A stretch of DNA of 64,000 nucleotides from positions 134,939,663-135,003,662 of the forward strand of contig CM057000.1 in the NCBI GenBank assembly GCA_029891345.1, read 5' to 3'. This DNA is from Dryococelus australis. Taxonomy: Eukaryota; Arthropoda; Insecta; Phasmatodea; Phasmatidae. The notes under the pieces are model-generated. The model saw only the letters and a list, made by a program, of their open reading frames with translations. It was not told the origin of the DNA and did no database searches. Positions 11,945 to 22,660 of this stretch are shown one piece after another. Position 1 is the stretch's first letter. Every line of letters begins with the position of its first letter. Both the position numbers and the translations under genes were made by a program.

Positions 11945-12199
11945 GAGTGAGTAAAGAGATTTGGGCCACTCTTAAAAGCGGCGTTTTGAGAGCCGATGAG
12001 AGTGAACTGAGGTGAATATGGGGCAGCGCCGGAATGAAGGGGCGGGGGAAACGGTAGATCCCTGAGAAAACCCACCGACCAGAGGCATCATCCGGCACGA
12101 TTCCCACTTGCAAAAATCCGGAGTGAACCGGCCGGGGATTGAACCCGTTTCGCTTTGGTGGGAGGCGAGCAGTCTAACTGCTTAACCACCATTGGCTCC
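11945..12199 (-). mobile_element. tRNA-derived SINE family 1, copy b, with target duplication
   Basis: The element reads on the minus strand: its tRNA-like head is at the right end (A-box-like TGGTTAAGCAGTT, B-box-like GGGTTCAATCCCC near 12144-12156) and its body matches copies at 2373-2853 and 62188-62428. It is flanked by ACTTACAAAGAGT at 11932-11944 and ACTTACAAAGAAT at 12200-12212, a 12-of-13 match that I read as the target-site duplication of a LINE-mobilised retroposon. RNA polymerase III transcription is inferred from the boxes. Confidence 0.82.
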
Positions 12200-13655
12200 A
12201 CTTACAAAGAATCAAAAATTTGTAATCGTCTCACAGTGTATCGTCGACCACACCTTAGCTAACAATTTTATGGGGGGGGGGGGTTTCGAGTTAAAAATAT
12301 CTGTACCTCCTAAGTGATTTCAGCTGCAACAACATGACTCAGCAAGCACGCTCAGAATTCTGATAGTTTTAAGCCATTCATTAAGGCGGTGGGAACCATT
12401 GACAAAAAATATTATTATTATTTTTTTTTAAGTTTGGACGAGGGGGGATTTTTCGAATTTATTTTCCTGCTAGCCAACATTTACCTCATGGCTTCTACAC
12501 AATGTGTTTTTGCGTGCTCTGTAAAAAAGTTTCTAGTTTACACTAATATGGTTCTATTTTCATGCCGAAAATTGTGCTTCGAAATATCGACACAATCGAT
12601 GCCTATTCCATTATTATTAATGGGCTAGGGGTATGCCATCACCCTCAGTACCTATTCCCATTCGTCCTCATTCTATCCCCTCCTTTTTTTTTCACCGTTT
12701 TTCCACCCACCCACTCGGAGAAGATCGTTTGACGCGAAGGGTACATTTTGCCGTTTCAGATTTTCTTTCGCGCACTGTTAGCATAGAGGCATATTTTAAG
12801 GGTGAGTTTTGCCCAGTCTATGGAATTTTGAAAAATTTTGAGTTTTCAGCTAGGGTTCCATTTTTAGATCCACGATATCTCCAAAATGGTTCAACTTAGG
12901 ATAATCTAATTGGGCATGCTTTTTCATAGGCTACATAGACCACGGGAGTAGCCAATGCGGATAAAGTTGACTGTGGGTTTTCGGCTACGAGTTATGTCGG
13001 TCATACATTCTATTTCCGTAAATTACGTCATCTTCATGCACACGTCGCCTGATTCAATCACACAGAATAATTCCGCCGAGCTCTGTTAGCACGACCCCTG
13101 CTGAGTGTTTGTGTGTGTGCGCTTGTCTATATATATATACAATGATATTGACACAAAATTAATGTAATAAAATATAATCTTTTTTTGAAAATGAATTTTT
13201 TTTGCAATATGAAATCAATATTGCAAGGCGATATTTCCAATTAAGTCTTGATTTCCGTTGGTATATACCCAAACTGTCAACGTACTTATCAGGCACAGAC
13301 ATTTTGCGCGCACTAAGCTAGCTATGAGGACATCAGTAGAAAAAATTCTTTATATAACAGAAATGTGAAATATGCTTCGCCTCGTTTACATTCACCAGTG
13401 CTCCAGGGCTGTTCTCTTCTAACAGTTTAATTGGCTCTGGTGGTGTAGAGAGCTCAAGTTCAGTGAGATTAAATACTTTGCCCAATTTAGTTTTCTGCAT
13501 GTTTACATAGGATGTGCTGCCTTAATTAATCTATTTAATATTGCCCTCTTGAAACATAAGTTATCATAGTTTTGTGGTTGATAAATGTAACTTTATTTCA
13601 GAAAATTCGGGAATGTCAGTATGAGAAGATCCTCTTTCAGTGTTGTATGGAGGTA
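12200..13655. other. Unrecognised sequence
   Basis: This contains a poly-G run near 12271-12281 and an 88-codon plus-strand frame at 12633-12899 followed by GC-richer text to about 13100, with no recognised domain. A short TA tract lies at 13128-13140. Confidence 0.4.
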
Positions 13656-13890
13656 TAGGCCATTCATGGTAAAGTGAGCACTTTTTGAAGCTGTTTCATC
13701 AGACGTAATAATCAATAAATACATTTCATTGCGGCCTCGAACTTTTGGTTTGGGGTATTGTGAACGTATACACTGTGTTTATTACTCGCATGGCAGGGTT
13801 TACAATAACAAGGGGTGGAAGGATATAAACTATTTGAAAGAAGAAAGTAACTGGGGCTTCGAAAGTGCTTACTTCACTGTGAACCGCCTT
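13656..13890. mobile_element. TA-flanked inverted-repeat element, copy C, short form
   Basis: Left end TAGGCCATTCATGGTAAAGT then GAGCACTTTTTGAA; right end CGAAAGTGCTTACTTCACTG then TGAACCGCCTT; TA on both sides (13654-13655, 13891-13892). The length (235 bp) matches copies A and D, but the interior is in the opposite orientation. Confidence 0.8.
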
Positions 13891-13993
13891 TAACTCCTTT
13901 AACACTTTCTAATTCATACGTAAGTGTTTCTTCCGAGAAATTGGCACTCAGAACTTGCGGCGCAGGAACTTTAGATAGTTAGGATTCATCATA

Positions 13994-14863
13994 CACTGTA
14001 AAAATATTTTAAGGTAAAATTCCCTTACATGTAACGGAAGCTCATTACCTAAACATGTAAGTTAAAATTGCCCCTTAATTGTTAAGTAAATTTACATAAC
14101 AAGTAATGTACTATTCCCTAATCGTACGGAAAAAGTACGTGACAAAAGTTGAGGGGAAAATCCCATACAAGTAAGGGAATATAAACTATATTGTATGATA
14201 AAAATAATATTTAAAAAAATATCCCAGCGTATAAGTACCGTTAATTTTTTTTTATTGCCTACATCCTGTGACGAATAGTAACAGAAAATTCAACTCTAAA
14301 AATCCTCGACACTTGCTGGTGGATGGGTGCGAACCATAATCTTCTGTCACGATAGGCCGATTCACTATTCATTACACCACGTGGACAGCGAGACAACATA
14401 AGTGGATATTAGAGTTTTAAAGGATTGTTTCTTCCACCCTTCCTCCCACTTGGCTGTAGAGACAATTATGAAGAGATGGACGCGTCGTTAAGGTAATTTT
14501 CCCATCCAGTGACGGGATTTCCCACCTCTATGTACGTGAATTTTACTCCAGAGTGCGGTAATTGTACATTACATATAAATAGCCATGTTGAACAGCTTGT
14601 ATGACTAAACAATAAAAATTCTTTTCATGGAAAAAAAAAATATGAAATGCAATTATCAAATACTTACAAATGAACGAGGAGATCCACGCGTCGTTGGTAA
14701 TTTTCCCATCCATGTATGGGATTTTCCACTACCATGTACGTTAATTTTACTCCAGATTGCGGAAATTTTACTTTACCGGTAACGAAAACTATGTTTCCCA
14801 CACAAGTTTACGAATGTTACCTTACACTTGACTAGTAGTTTTCTCTTTCTTTTTTTTACAGTG
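13994..14863. mobile_element. CACTGTAAAA-ended motif-arm element with tRNA-like core
   Basis: The ends are CACTGTAAAAA and TTTTTACAGTG, a perfect 11 bp inverted repeat flanked by TA on both sides (13992-13993, 14864-14865). Both arms are built from GTAAAATT/AATTTTAC and TTACATGTAA motifs. A segment of about 95 bp is duplicated at about 14476-14570 and 14679-14775 (GGACGCGTCGTT/CCACGCGTCGTT, TTTTCCCATCCA, ATTTTACTCCAGA.TGCGG). The centre, minus strand, holds a tRNA-like stretch near 14315-14385 with A-box-like TGGTGTAATGAATAG and B-box-like GGTTCGCACCC. Length is 870 bp with no protein. I do not know the superfamily. Confidence 0.65.
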
Positions 14864-15194
14864 TACAGCCATTATTCACCGATGCCGTGGCAGTGAAGTC
14901 GAAAGTGACACTATTAATTTATCGATGGCTTAGCAGAGGAGGTCGATGGCACAGTGGATTCTGGAAGAGATGTTATTGACATTGTTCCTGACGTAGTTGT
15001 CACAGCCAAGCAACCGCCAAGTAGCAAAATATAGTTGGCCCACATGTTCAGATCTTATAGTAAACAAGCAGCCCACACGTGGCATCCACAAGCTTTCAAG
15101 AAGCGGGATGCACCCGTAGATGCATATGGCACACATGATGAATGATGACTGTGGTACGATGTGTTAACGCATGGGCCACATACTGATATTTAAC

Positions 15195-15410
15195 TGTCAG
15201 TAGATGTCTCGCAAAACCAGAATTCCCTGTAAGTTAACCACAAGCGGGCCACTTCTGGATGTACTGTCGGCTGATGTCTGACAAACCAAGAGTTGCTCAT
15301 AAGTCAACTACAAGTAGGCCACTTATTCTTGATGAACTGTTGGCTAATGTGTGGGAAAAAAAGAGTTGCCCGTAAGTTAACCACAAGCGGGCCACTTCCG
15401 GCTTTCTGCT
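15195..15410. repeat. Three degenerate tandem units of about 72 bp
   Basis: The units share G(A/T)TGTCTG/C.CAAA.CCA, a GTAAGTTAACCACAAGCGGG-type core (15229, 15298 and 15373, the second one diverged) and a GCCACTT block. They lie in the left half of the large motif-arm element and show how its arm is built. Confidence 0.6.
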
Positions 15411-16134
15411 TCTGGCTTGCTGTAAATAAACCACATGTCGTCAGCCAACTGTTTTTAAGCCACTTGTGACCCAACTATTGGCCACTTGTGGCCCACATTA
15501 ACGCAGCTTGCTGTGAATTTTCAAAACAAAAAAATTATTGTGTCCAACCCAAATAAAATTGATGTATACCATATTCATATGTGTTATCTTCTATTTAATT
15601 TCACGATTAGCAAATTTACTTGGAGAAACCTGCGGAATCGAACTCACAACCTTTTAGTCTACGGTCAAGTATACTATCAACTACTCTACTATGTATTCAT
15701 ATACTACATTTTAAGAAAAACTGGATACCTACTTCACATACATAATGCATTATTAGCCTTTCTATATAGACAATGTTAGTATCACGAGTCAATACTGGGA
15801 TACATGTGTTTGTTTAAAAGACTAGGAATTTAGGTTCGGACTACTTTCAGGTAGAAATTAAAATGCAAAATAATGATTCTTTTTTTGCATGTTATGCGTC
15901 ACAGATTTCTGGTCTAAAAACAATTTTTACTATTTCTAGCAATGCCACGTGAGTATTTTACTTCATATATACATGAAATATAAAAATCAATTGAATACGC
16001 ATATGCTATTTGCTACTGCACAACAACATATAGTTGGTATGCTATAAACGATACATAAGCTTGCTGATCATGTTTCCTCAGTAATAAGGAATAGTTGGTA
16101 TACCACGAAAGGCGGTATGTACTCTATGGCAAAC

Positions 16135-16465
16135 ATCACCCACACATTCTCTACATACTCTAAGATGCCTGTGGGTGTTTCACAGACATTTGCTTGTTCA
16201 CCATATATTAAATTCCGTCAGTTATTTTGTGTTAAATGGTCCACCATTTCCCACATGATGATGCCCAACTATCAGAAATGAACCATTCTATCACGCGAGC
16301 GAATTATGCTCAATCATGATCTTATAATCGTACTGTTTGGCATACATCAGCCACATGTTTGTTACGTGTTCTAAGATGCCAGTGGGTGATTCACTGATGT
16401 TTTCTTGTGGGCCATACATTACATTCTGTCAATTATTTTGTGTTTAATGGCCCACATCAAAAATA
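16135..16465. repeat. Direct repeat of about 110 bp in the right arm
   Basis: CATCACCCACA..TCTAAGATGCC.GTGGGTG.TTCAC.GA at 16135-16240 recurs at 16344-16455, continuing into TATTTTGTGTTAAATGG / TATTTTGTGTTTAATGG. The offset is about 208 bp. Confidence 0.6.
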
Positions 16466-16790
16466 CTTCCCAAGCATATACAGTCACTATTGTTCACGTG
16501 GTCTTATTGTGTACCACATAATAAATCACTAACAGTCATTTGGGCGAAGATGTACCACCTGGGCCAACAGTTGGCCAACTGTTATCCGCTTGTTGTTTGC
16601 TACTTGGGCGTACAAAACTACAGCAGACCCCATACCAAACACCGCCGTTGACACTGCACAAAGACCTCGATATTTCTGTTATAGATACTGGTTTGCTAGA
16701 TGGCATGGTCACAAATAGCGATGCCATAGTCCAGAAACTGGAAGGCACTGACGAAGAAGTCCATGGCACTGCCACTGCTGATTGATGGAG

Positions 16791-19700
16791 CATCGACCAA
16801 TGTTGAAACTCCTTTTTGCAACAGCTCAGGAAATTTCAGAGGTTAGGTGTGACTACCAGCTGTCCTTTCTTTAGGTTTTAAAATTAATGAGAAAATTGTA
16901 ACTTGTGGTAAACTGCAGTGATTTATGCCAGTTTTGTATAACGTGTACTTTGGCATTTATTCATGCGAACATTCTATGTAGTAATTAGAGGCAATTTAGT
17001 ACCCTTTTAGCCAGGAGAAATTCCACAGGTTGGGCGACTATTCCATCTCTTAGTTGCAGGTCAGTGACGACATTCCACATAAGTATCCCACAGTTAGAAT
17101 GGAGGCCTTAAACTTTGTTCAAGTGGCATTGTTGTCTGCCAATTTTCGCTTTTTATGTATGGTGGGAGCAGTGCAAAACTAGAAAAAATCAATGCATTTA
17201 TGCTGAGACGTACAAGCAGTAATTAAGTATTTTATTACTTATTCCAAGAAATGTTTCATCTACAACTTCATTAATGTTTTGCATCTGAAATTAAGTATTG
17301 TCTGTATTTAGTTATGCTACCCAGCGAAGCCTAGGACATTTCGTTGTGCGTAGATTGATTATTCCACATTCGTTTTGTGTAAGTTTTCTCCGAAGTTCAT
17401 CATGTTTTACAAATCTCTGAAAAAGCAGTATTTCTCGATTTTGTGCGTAAAATTTTAGGTCTAGATCTGTAACTGGTAATTTCGGTACTGATTTTATTAT
17501 CTCTACTACATTTTGCTGGTGCATCGACTTTGTACTTTTCAAGCTTCTAAGGATATGGTCACAAGTACAGGACTTGACAATTTTATTTCACCATGTCAAT
17601 AACTTCCAGTTTTTTACAGGGTCTGTCGGTCTAAACCAATTGCTTCCTTTCTTTCGACATTGTGTTTACTGGTAGATAGAAACAGGTCGTGGCTCCAATT
17701 AGACCACCTAAGGAACCAAGATTAGGCAATAGTAATGACAGGAAACTACCAGTTGTATTTTATTTGTCTTACATGTATTTGTACATTCATTCGGCATCTT
17801 TCAATTGTCTGCTCCACATATTTCCTGCTCCTCATACCCACTTCCATCACATTGGCCGTCGGTATTTTGGGAATGCTTTATGTTGCTATTTTCGTCCACG
17901 TTCAGCATCTGGTGGGATGCATATCGCGTCTGAAATACCCAATTATCTAGTCTGTAAAATGTCTGGAATCCAGATCCTTTACAAGTTATCTGCAGCTTGA
18001 ATATAGGTGATGCGCGAAATGAAAAGAATCTGAAAATACTGGAAAGTTCGTAGTTCCATAAGTTCAGTGCATCGGTTTGTCGGCTATCCCAAAAATTTTT
18101 GTTCAAAAAACCCAGCAGTGACTTAACATTTTGGCCCTACTAGTTAATAGTAATTCAGCGAATGACTTGTCACTTTCATCAAGAGAGCCAGACTTTGAAG
18201 CGAACTTGTGATGGAGGACACATTTAAGCCAATTACATGTGTCGATGTACTCACAGACGATTAGACCACAGGAGCTATGAAAACCGATTACGGCGATATG
18301 GCCTAACCTGGAAATAAGCGGAAACACAACGATGTGAATACAGAGCAGACAAAGCGCTGAATGTGGAGTTACTACACGGGAAAATATGTATGGAAGAGTC
18401 CTCAAAACAAATGCTCTGAGCAATATATGCCTGCGATCGTGCATGGCTCGCATTAATGACACAACATACAATGTGTACAGATGTAGTGACAAATTATTTC
18501 TTTGGTGCTAAGGAAATTAAGTTCCTGCATTGCATTAGTACTCAAATCGACAGTTATGTGACGAGTGGCACCGCTTCTCTTTACAGATTGTGAGTTATTT
18601 CTCAAGGAACTAAGGCAGTGAACCGAATGTGATCTACTCGAGAATAAGACACGCCAGCTCACACATGCACTTTAAGACACCGATCCCCATAGTAGTGATA
18701 ATAAGGACGAAGATGTTGAAAAGATCGATATTTTCGCAGACCTCTTAGGTGGAAAAACTCACTGAAAAACAGAGATGTTTTCAAGGAGATTGTTACGCCC
18801 CGAAATTCTGATTTTAATTTAAAGTTAGGAAAGTAACTTTTACTCCTCACTACTATAGCCGCCTGGCTGGAGCCTGAGAATATTAATGATGTTATTGTTT
18901 GTCTGCGACACAAACAGTTCTCGACTGACTCATGGAACCTTCTATAACAATGATAAAAGCGTTGCTCAAAAAACACTGTGAACCATGACCCAGCCACTAA
19001 GAGCTCGTAGTTTGTCTTTTACCTTATTTGAAGCAAAGTCGGCATATGGGGTAGTAAAAGCGTGACCTCAAGCCAAGTGTGCCATGAGACAGGAACCCTC
19101 ATAAGACACAGAGAGTTCCAGTAGATAGTGTGTGGCAGGCAATGATGGTCATCCTTGACCTCGTGACCACTTCTGACAACATGTATGTATGCTGGTGACC
19201 CGTTGGTCCCGGGATCTTTTGGCTTTCTTTGGCAGCTTGAGAAGGATGGCTGTTTAGCGTGGAGGATATGCATGCAGGTTAAGTGCTATTAATCATTATG
19301 TATTATACTGTGTAAGAAGAAGGCTATAATAATGAAGCTGTTCCAAGCTGATGTGAGTTTCGTCTCGTAGCACAAAGGCACCTACCCATTACGGCTGTAG
19401 CTAAGTCTTCCTCGCGGGTAGCTGGTCGTGAGCCCATCAACTGTATGAAGTATCTCTCCGTAAGCCGTTACTAGAAAAATAATCATGCCTCAGGGACACG
19501 ACAAGATAAAAGAGGATGAGAACATCGACTATGTATTATGGGACGAACAAAACGAGATTTGTATTACGCTGACATCTAGTCGTTATGCAAAGAGTTGGCA
19601 ATTACTCACACAGATCGGCTCTCAGGACCTCGATGTTAAGAACCACCCAAATATCTTAACTCGCTCACTCACTTAATCTTACAACAACGAAATAAATACG

Positions 19701-21133
19701 ATCATCGTAAAATTTAAGTAGGGCCTATTATGGCCCACAAATTATGAGTCGATCGACCATAAACTGCGTGTGCCTGTAAGATGCAACTATCTTCGACGGA
19801 AGTTTTACGTGTAGAGTGAAAGCCCTTTTGTTTTTCGAATAGACTTCGCCCCGATGATACTGTCACCGAAAGTCAAAGCAACCAAAGGCCAGATTCCACA
19901 ATCCCCAAAGCCGGAGTCTGCGATATTCCTTTTAAAATTTTTCCTGAATCTGCCAAATTGTGCTAAGCAGTGAGGTACTTTTATACCAAGTACTTAAAAT
20001 TGCTGAAATGACAGCTGCAACTATTATACGTTGTGTAATCTCCACGAATGCTTAATTTTAACATATCAGCAAAAATAAATAAAAAATACACCGTAATCTC
20101 TATAAATATTAAATATACAAAATTAAAATCTATATATTTTTAATGTCCATCAGTGGTACTTCCGTAATATCTGTCGCTTTATTTTGCCATGTGTCAATAT
20201 GTCTGTCATACAAAACCAACAATCTAAGAAAAAATATATATGCTTTCTTGTGCCAACTACCCTACACTTTATTAAACATATTTACAAATATTATGCGTTA
20301 ATTTATATTGAAAATATTTTTCTAATGTCATATTTTAATACTGTCCACCAGGGCGAAAAATGTACTTGTCACTTTTGCCTTGGAAACAGCAAAAATATAT
20401 CCCGTACATTTGAAATAGAAGATGGTGTAATAAGATTAAACTAGAAATGGTGTTGTGTTCCAGATGGTCATTTATGCTATGGATATAGGAGATGATGCAC
20501 AGCTTTCTACCAGAAACAATACTTTAAGTCAGTTATAATTCATACTGAATTTCCATTCATATTCCAAAAACGACCTTCAATTAATGAGAAACTATACGTC
20601 CCCTAAAATATTTTAGCACCATTCCCAGACACGACTTCGGAATTGGCTTGACTGCATATTGTTTCTTAAACAACTAGATCTTTAAGATATGCGGCAACTT
20701 CTTTTTAAATTATCGCCTAATACGATGATAAATTTACTCACTTTGTTTCACTTCTTTATTATCTCGACCTTTATGTAAATGTTTACACATCTTTGATAGC
20801 TGTCGGCTCATAACACGGAAATCAATAAATATTGTTAGCGTACCGAAAATTTCAATACACACAGACATGTGAACAAACAATGAAATTAAATAGGTACAGC
20901 GAACTTTTTTAAAAAAAAATAGAGATTTATAAAAAACCGATGTTTGCGTCCGTGGACTCATTTCCACTTTAAGGAAAGATAACTATGAAGAGGAAAACTA
21001 GTCAGTATATTAAAAAATTTGAGGACACTGCAGTTTCAGACATTTGGATACGCTGCAATGTTATTAATAAAAAAAATCAGGGGGGAAGAAAGGAGGAGAA
21101 GGAATAATTTTGTAAACTTTTGAGATGGTCTCT
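16791..21133. other. Long stretch without a recognised gene or repeat
   Basis: Frames of 60-129 codons cluster on the minus strand between 17312 and 19273. I looked for transposase, RT and zinc-finger signatures in them and saw none. They are interrupted by stops and their composition is not clearly coding. From 19680 to 21130 the sequence is AT-rich and bland. Confidence 0.4.
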
Positions 21134-21619
21134 TTATTCATTTTTTATTCTAGCTACGTCTCGAAAAATCTCGTGGGGGGGGGGGGACGCCATCAGTTCA
21201 AAATCATTTGCCAGATAACTTGAGGGAGGAGAATTATCGACATGCGTCCCCCTCGCCATGTAACCCTGTTCACTTGCTGAGCGAAGGAAATGGGTCGAAC
21301 AAGGTTTAGAGCGGGAGGTTGCTGGAATGGTTTGTTGGGGATGGCAGGGGTGAGTTATAACAGTAGAGAATCCCAGTAAATCAAACATCAAACAGCTGAT
21401 GGCGCTTCCTGCTCTGTTCAAAGACTTCTTCTGTTCCACTGTAGGGACGTCATGGCGGAAGGATGCTCTTCTTGTGTTCAGGAAACCATCTCTCGTGTCA
21501 CATAACTCCTCTTTCGCCCTCGTTCTCCCCTTGCCATCTTCCATCTCGATACTCCTCCGATCAGAAAAGGGTTTTGCTGTTCTTCCCAGCGCCTCGTAGC
21601 ACGGAACCGAGCGCAGCAT
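21134..21619 (-). other. 161-codon open frame, unrecognised
   Basis: This frame of 161 codons is one of the longest outside the obvious transposons. The translation is Ser/Arg/Pro-rich with no transmembrane segment, no zinc-binding pattern and no repeats. It starts with MLRSVPCYEALGR and ends near a poly-G run (21176-21187) which it reads as a Pro-Pro-Pro stretch. No splice or promoter signals were evident. It may be a GC-rich non-coding patch that happens to lack stops, a fossil, or a small lineage-specific exon. I would not annotate it as a gene without transcript support. Confidence 0.15.
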
Positions 21620-21825
21620 TACTCAGAGTAACTCTCTGAGATATCCTGGGTTGAAAACAACACATCTGCTGCCTGTGGCTCGGTATCGTACTGATTTAAA
21701 AAGTGTGCAAGTAAAGATTTTAACAAAAAATTCTAGCCTCTTTTCGTTACTTTTCTGTAGTTTCTCGATTTTTGGGCGTAATTGCTAATACAAACGAAAT
21801 TTTTGCTAATTAGTTCCCTCCGATG

Positions 21826-22660
21826 CAGAGCCCGATCCAAGGGCGGTAAAGAGATATTTAAACCCCCTCCACCACGGAGTGCGATTTCGGACTGAATAAA
21901 ACTAAATTATTCTCAAACCTTAGTACTGTTAATAAAGCAGTGTTTATACTTACACTCAGTATAGCAACAAGACATTAAAACAAATTTTAGATACACTATC
22001 CACTAAGTAGTGATATATATATACGTAGCATTAAAACTTAATGCTCACTGTTTAGCATGTGGTACGAATGTAATGCACAGTGTTATGTAGTCGTCCCATA
22101 AGGAGGCCACTCAAGCTATGTGGGAAAACGTAACTCAGATGGAGAACACAATATTATTTCACTGCGTCATATAATTGAAACCATTAAAAGCTTACATCCT
22201 ACATTTTACGTGAATAACTTAAACTGCACCGGGGGAGCGTGTCACGTTAAGTTACTCTTTACCTGCAAGTATTTATACATTATATAATAAAGCAAGCCAC
22301 GCATCGAACTAAGAGTCATCTTCCTTACTGTCGGAACGGCATTACCTTTACGTTGCCGAATGCTGATTGCTATTACAGCTACGGCGGACGAAACCCCATC
22401 TGCTGGTCCATGTTGCCTCGTCGTCAGCTTAACTCCTCGGCTTCCTTATATACTTGGCGGTTTACAAATTACTCCGTTTGTTTGCCATCTGCCCCTGCGG
22501 CTCGTGTCCCGATTGTCGCGGCGGCGCTTCGCTTCCGTGACCTAACTCGCCTTGGATGTGTGCTGGTGCGTTCATACAAGCGCTACAGCAAGGGCTTGCC
22601 CATTACAACAACTCACCTCTTCGGTAGCCCCTAATTAACAAGTTTCTAAATCCGCCACTG
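21826..22660. mobile_element. Possible hAT-type non-autonomous element
   Basis: The left end CAGAGCCCGATCCA and the reverse complement of the right end, CAGTGGCGGATTTA, agree at 9 of 14 positions and both look like hAT termini. The flanks CTCCGATG and CGGCAATG agree at 5 of 8, the target-duplication length expected of hAT. Inside, 22330-22640 is unusually GC-rich and holds a 93-codon frame without recognised domain. The match is weak and could be chance. Confidence 0.25.

Larger units (their letters stand above)
14885..16790. mobile_element. Large GGGCCAC motif-arm element with inverted arms and tRNA-like core
   Basis: The left arm (about 14890-15060) and the reverse complement of the right arm (about 16560-16790) share blocks: GTGGCAGTG near the outer ends, CCAAGTAGCAAA (15017-15028 and, inverted, near 16599-16610), and AGTTGGCC next to them. 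GGGCCAC/GTGGCCC motifs fill both arms. The centre, minus strand, has a tRNA-like stretch at about 15625-15700 with A-box-like TAGAGTAGTTGATAGTA and an exact B-box GGTTCGATTCC-type string (GAGTTCGATTCC). Frames of 81 and 85 codons in the right arm (16536-16793) lie over each other on opposite strands and look non-coding. Exact termini are not resolved. Confidence 0.5.

Noticed and set aside
16536..16793. Overlapping 85- and 81-codon frames on opposite strands
   Set aside because: They lie in the arm of an inverted-repeat element and mirror each other; no domain is present.
17312..19273. Series of minus-strand frames (76 to 129 codons) as a possible fossil transposase
   Set aside because: I looked for DDE, zinc-finger and THAP-like signatures and saw none; frames are short and interrupted and may be chance.
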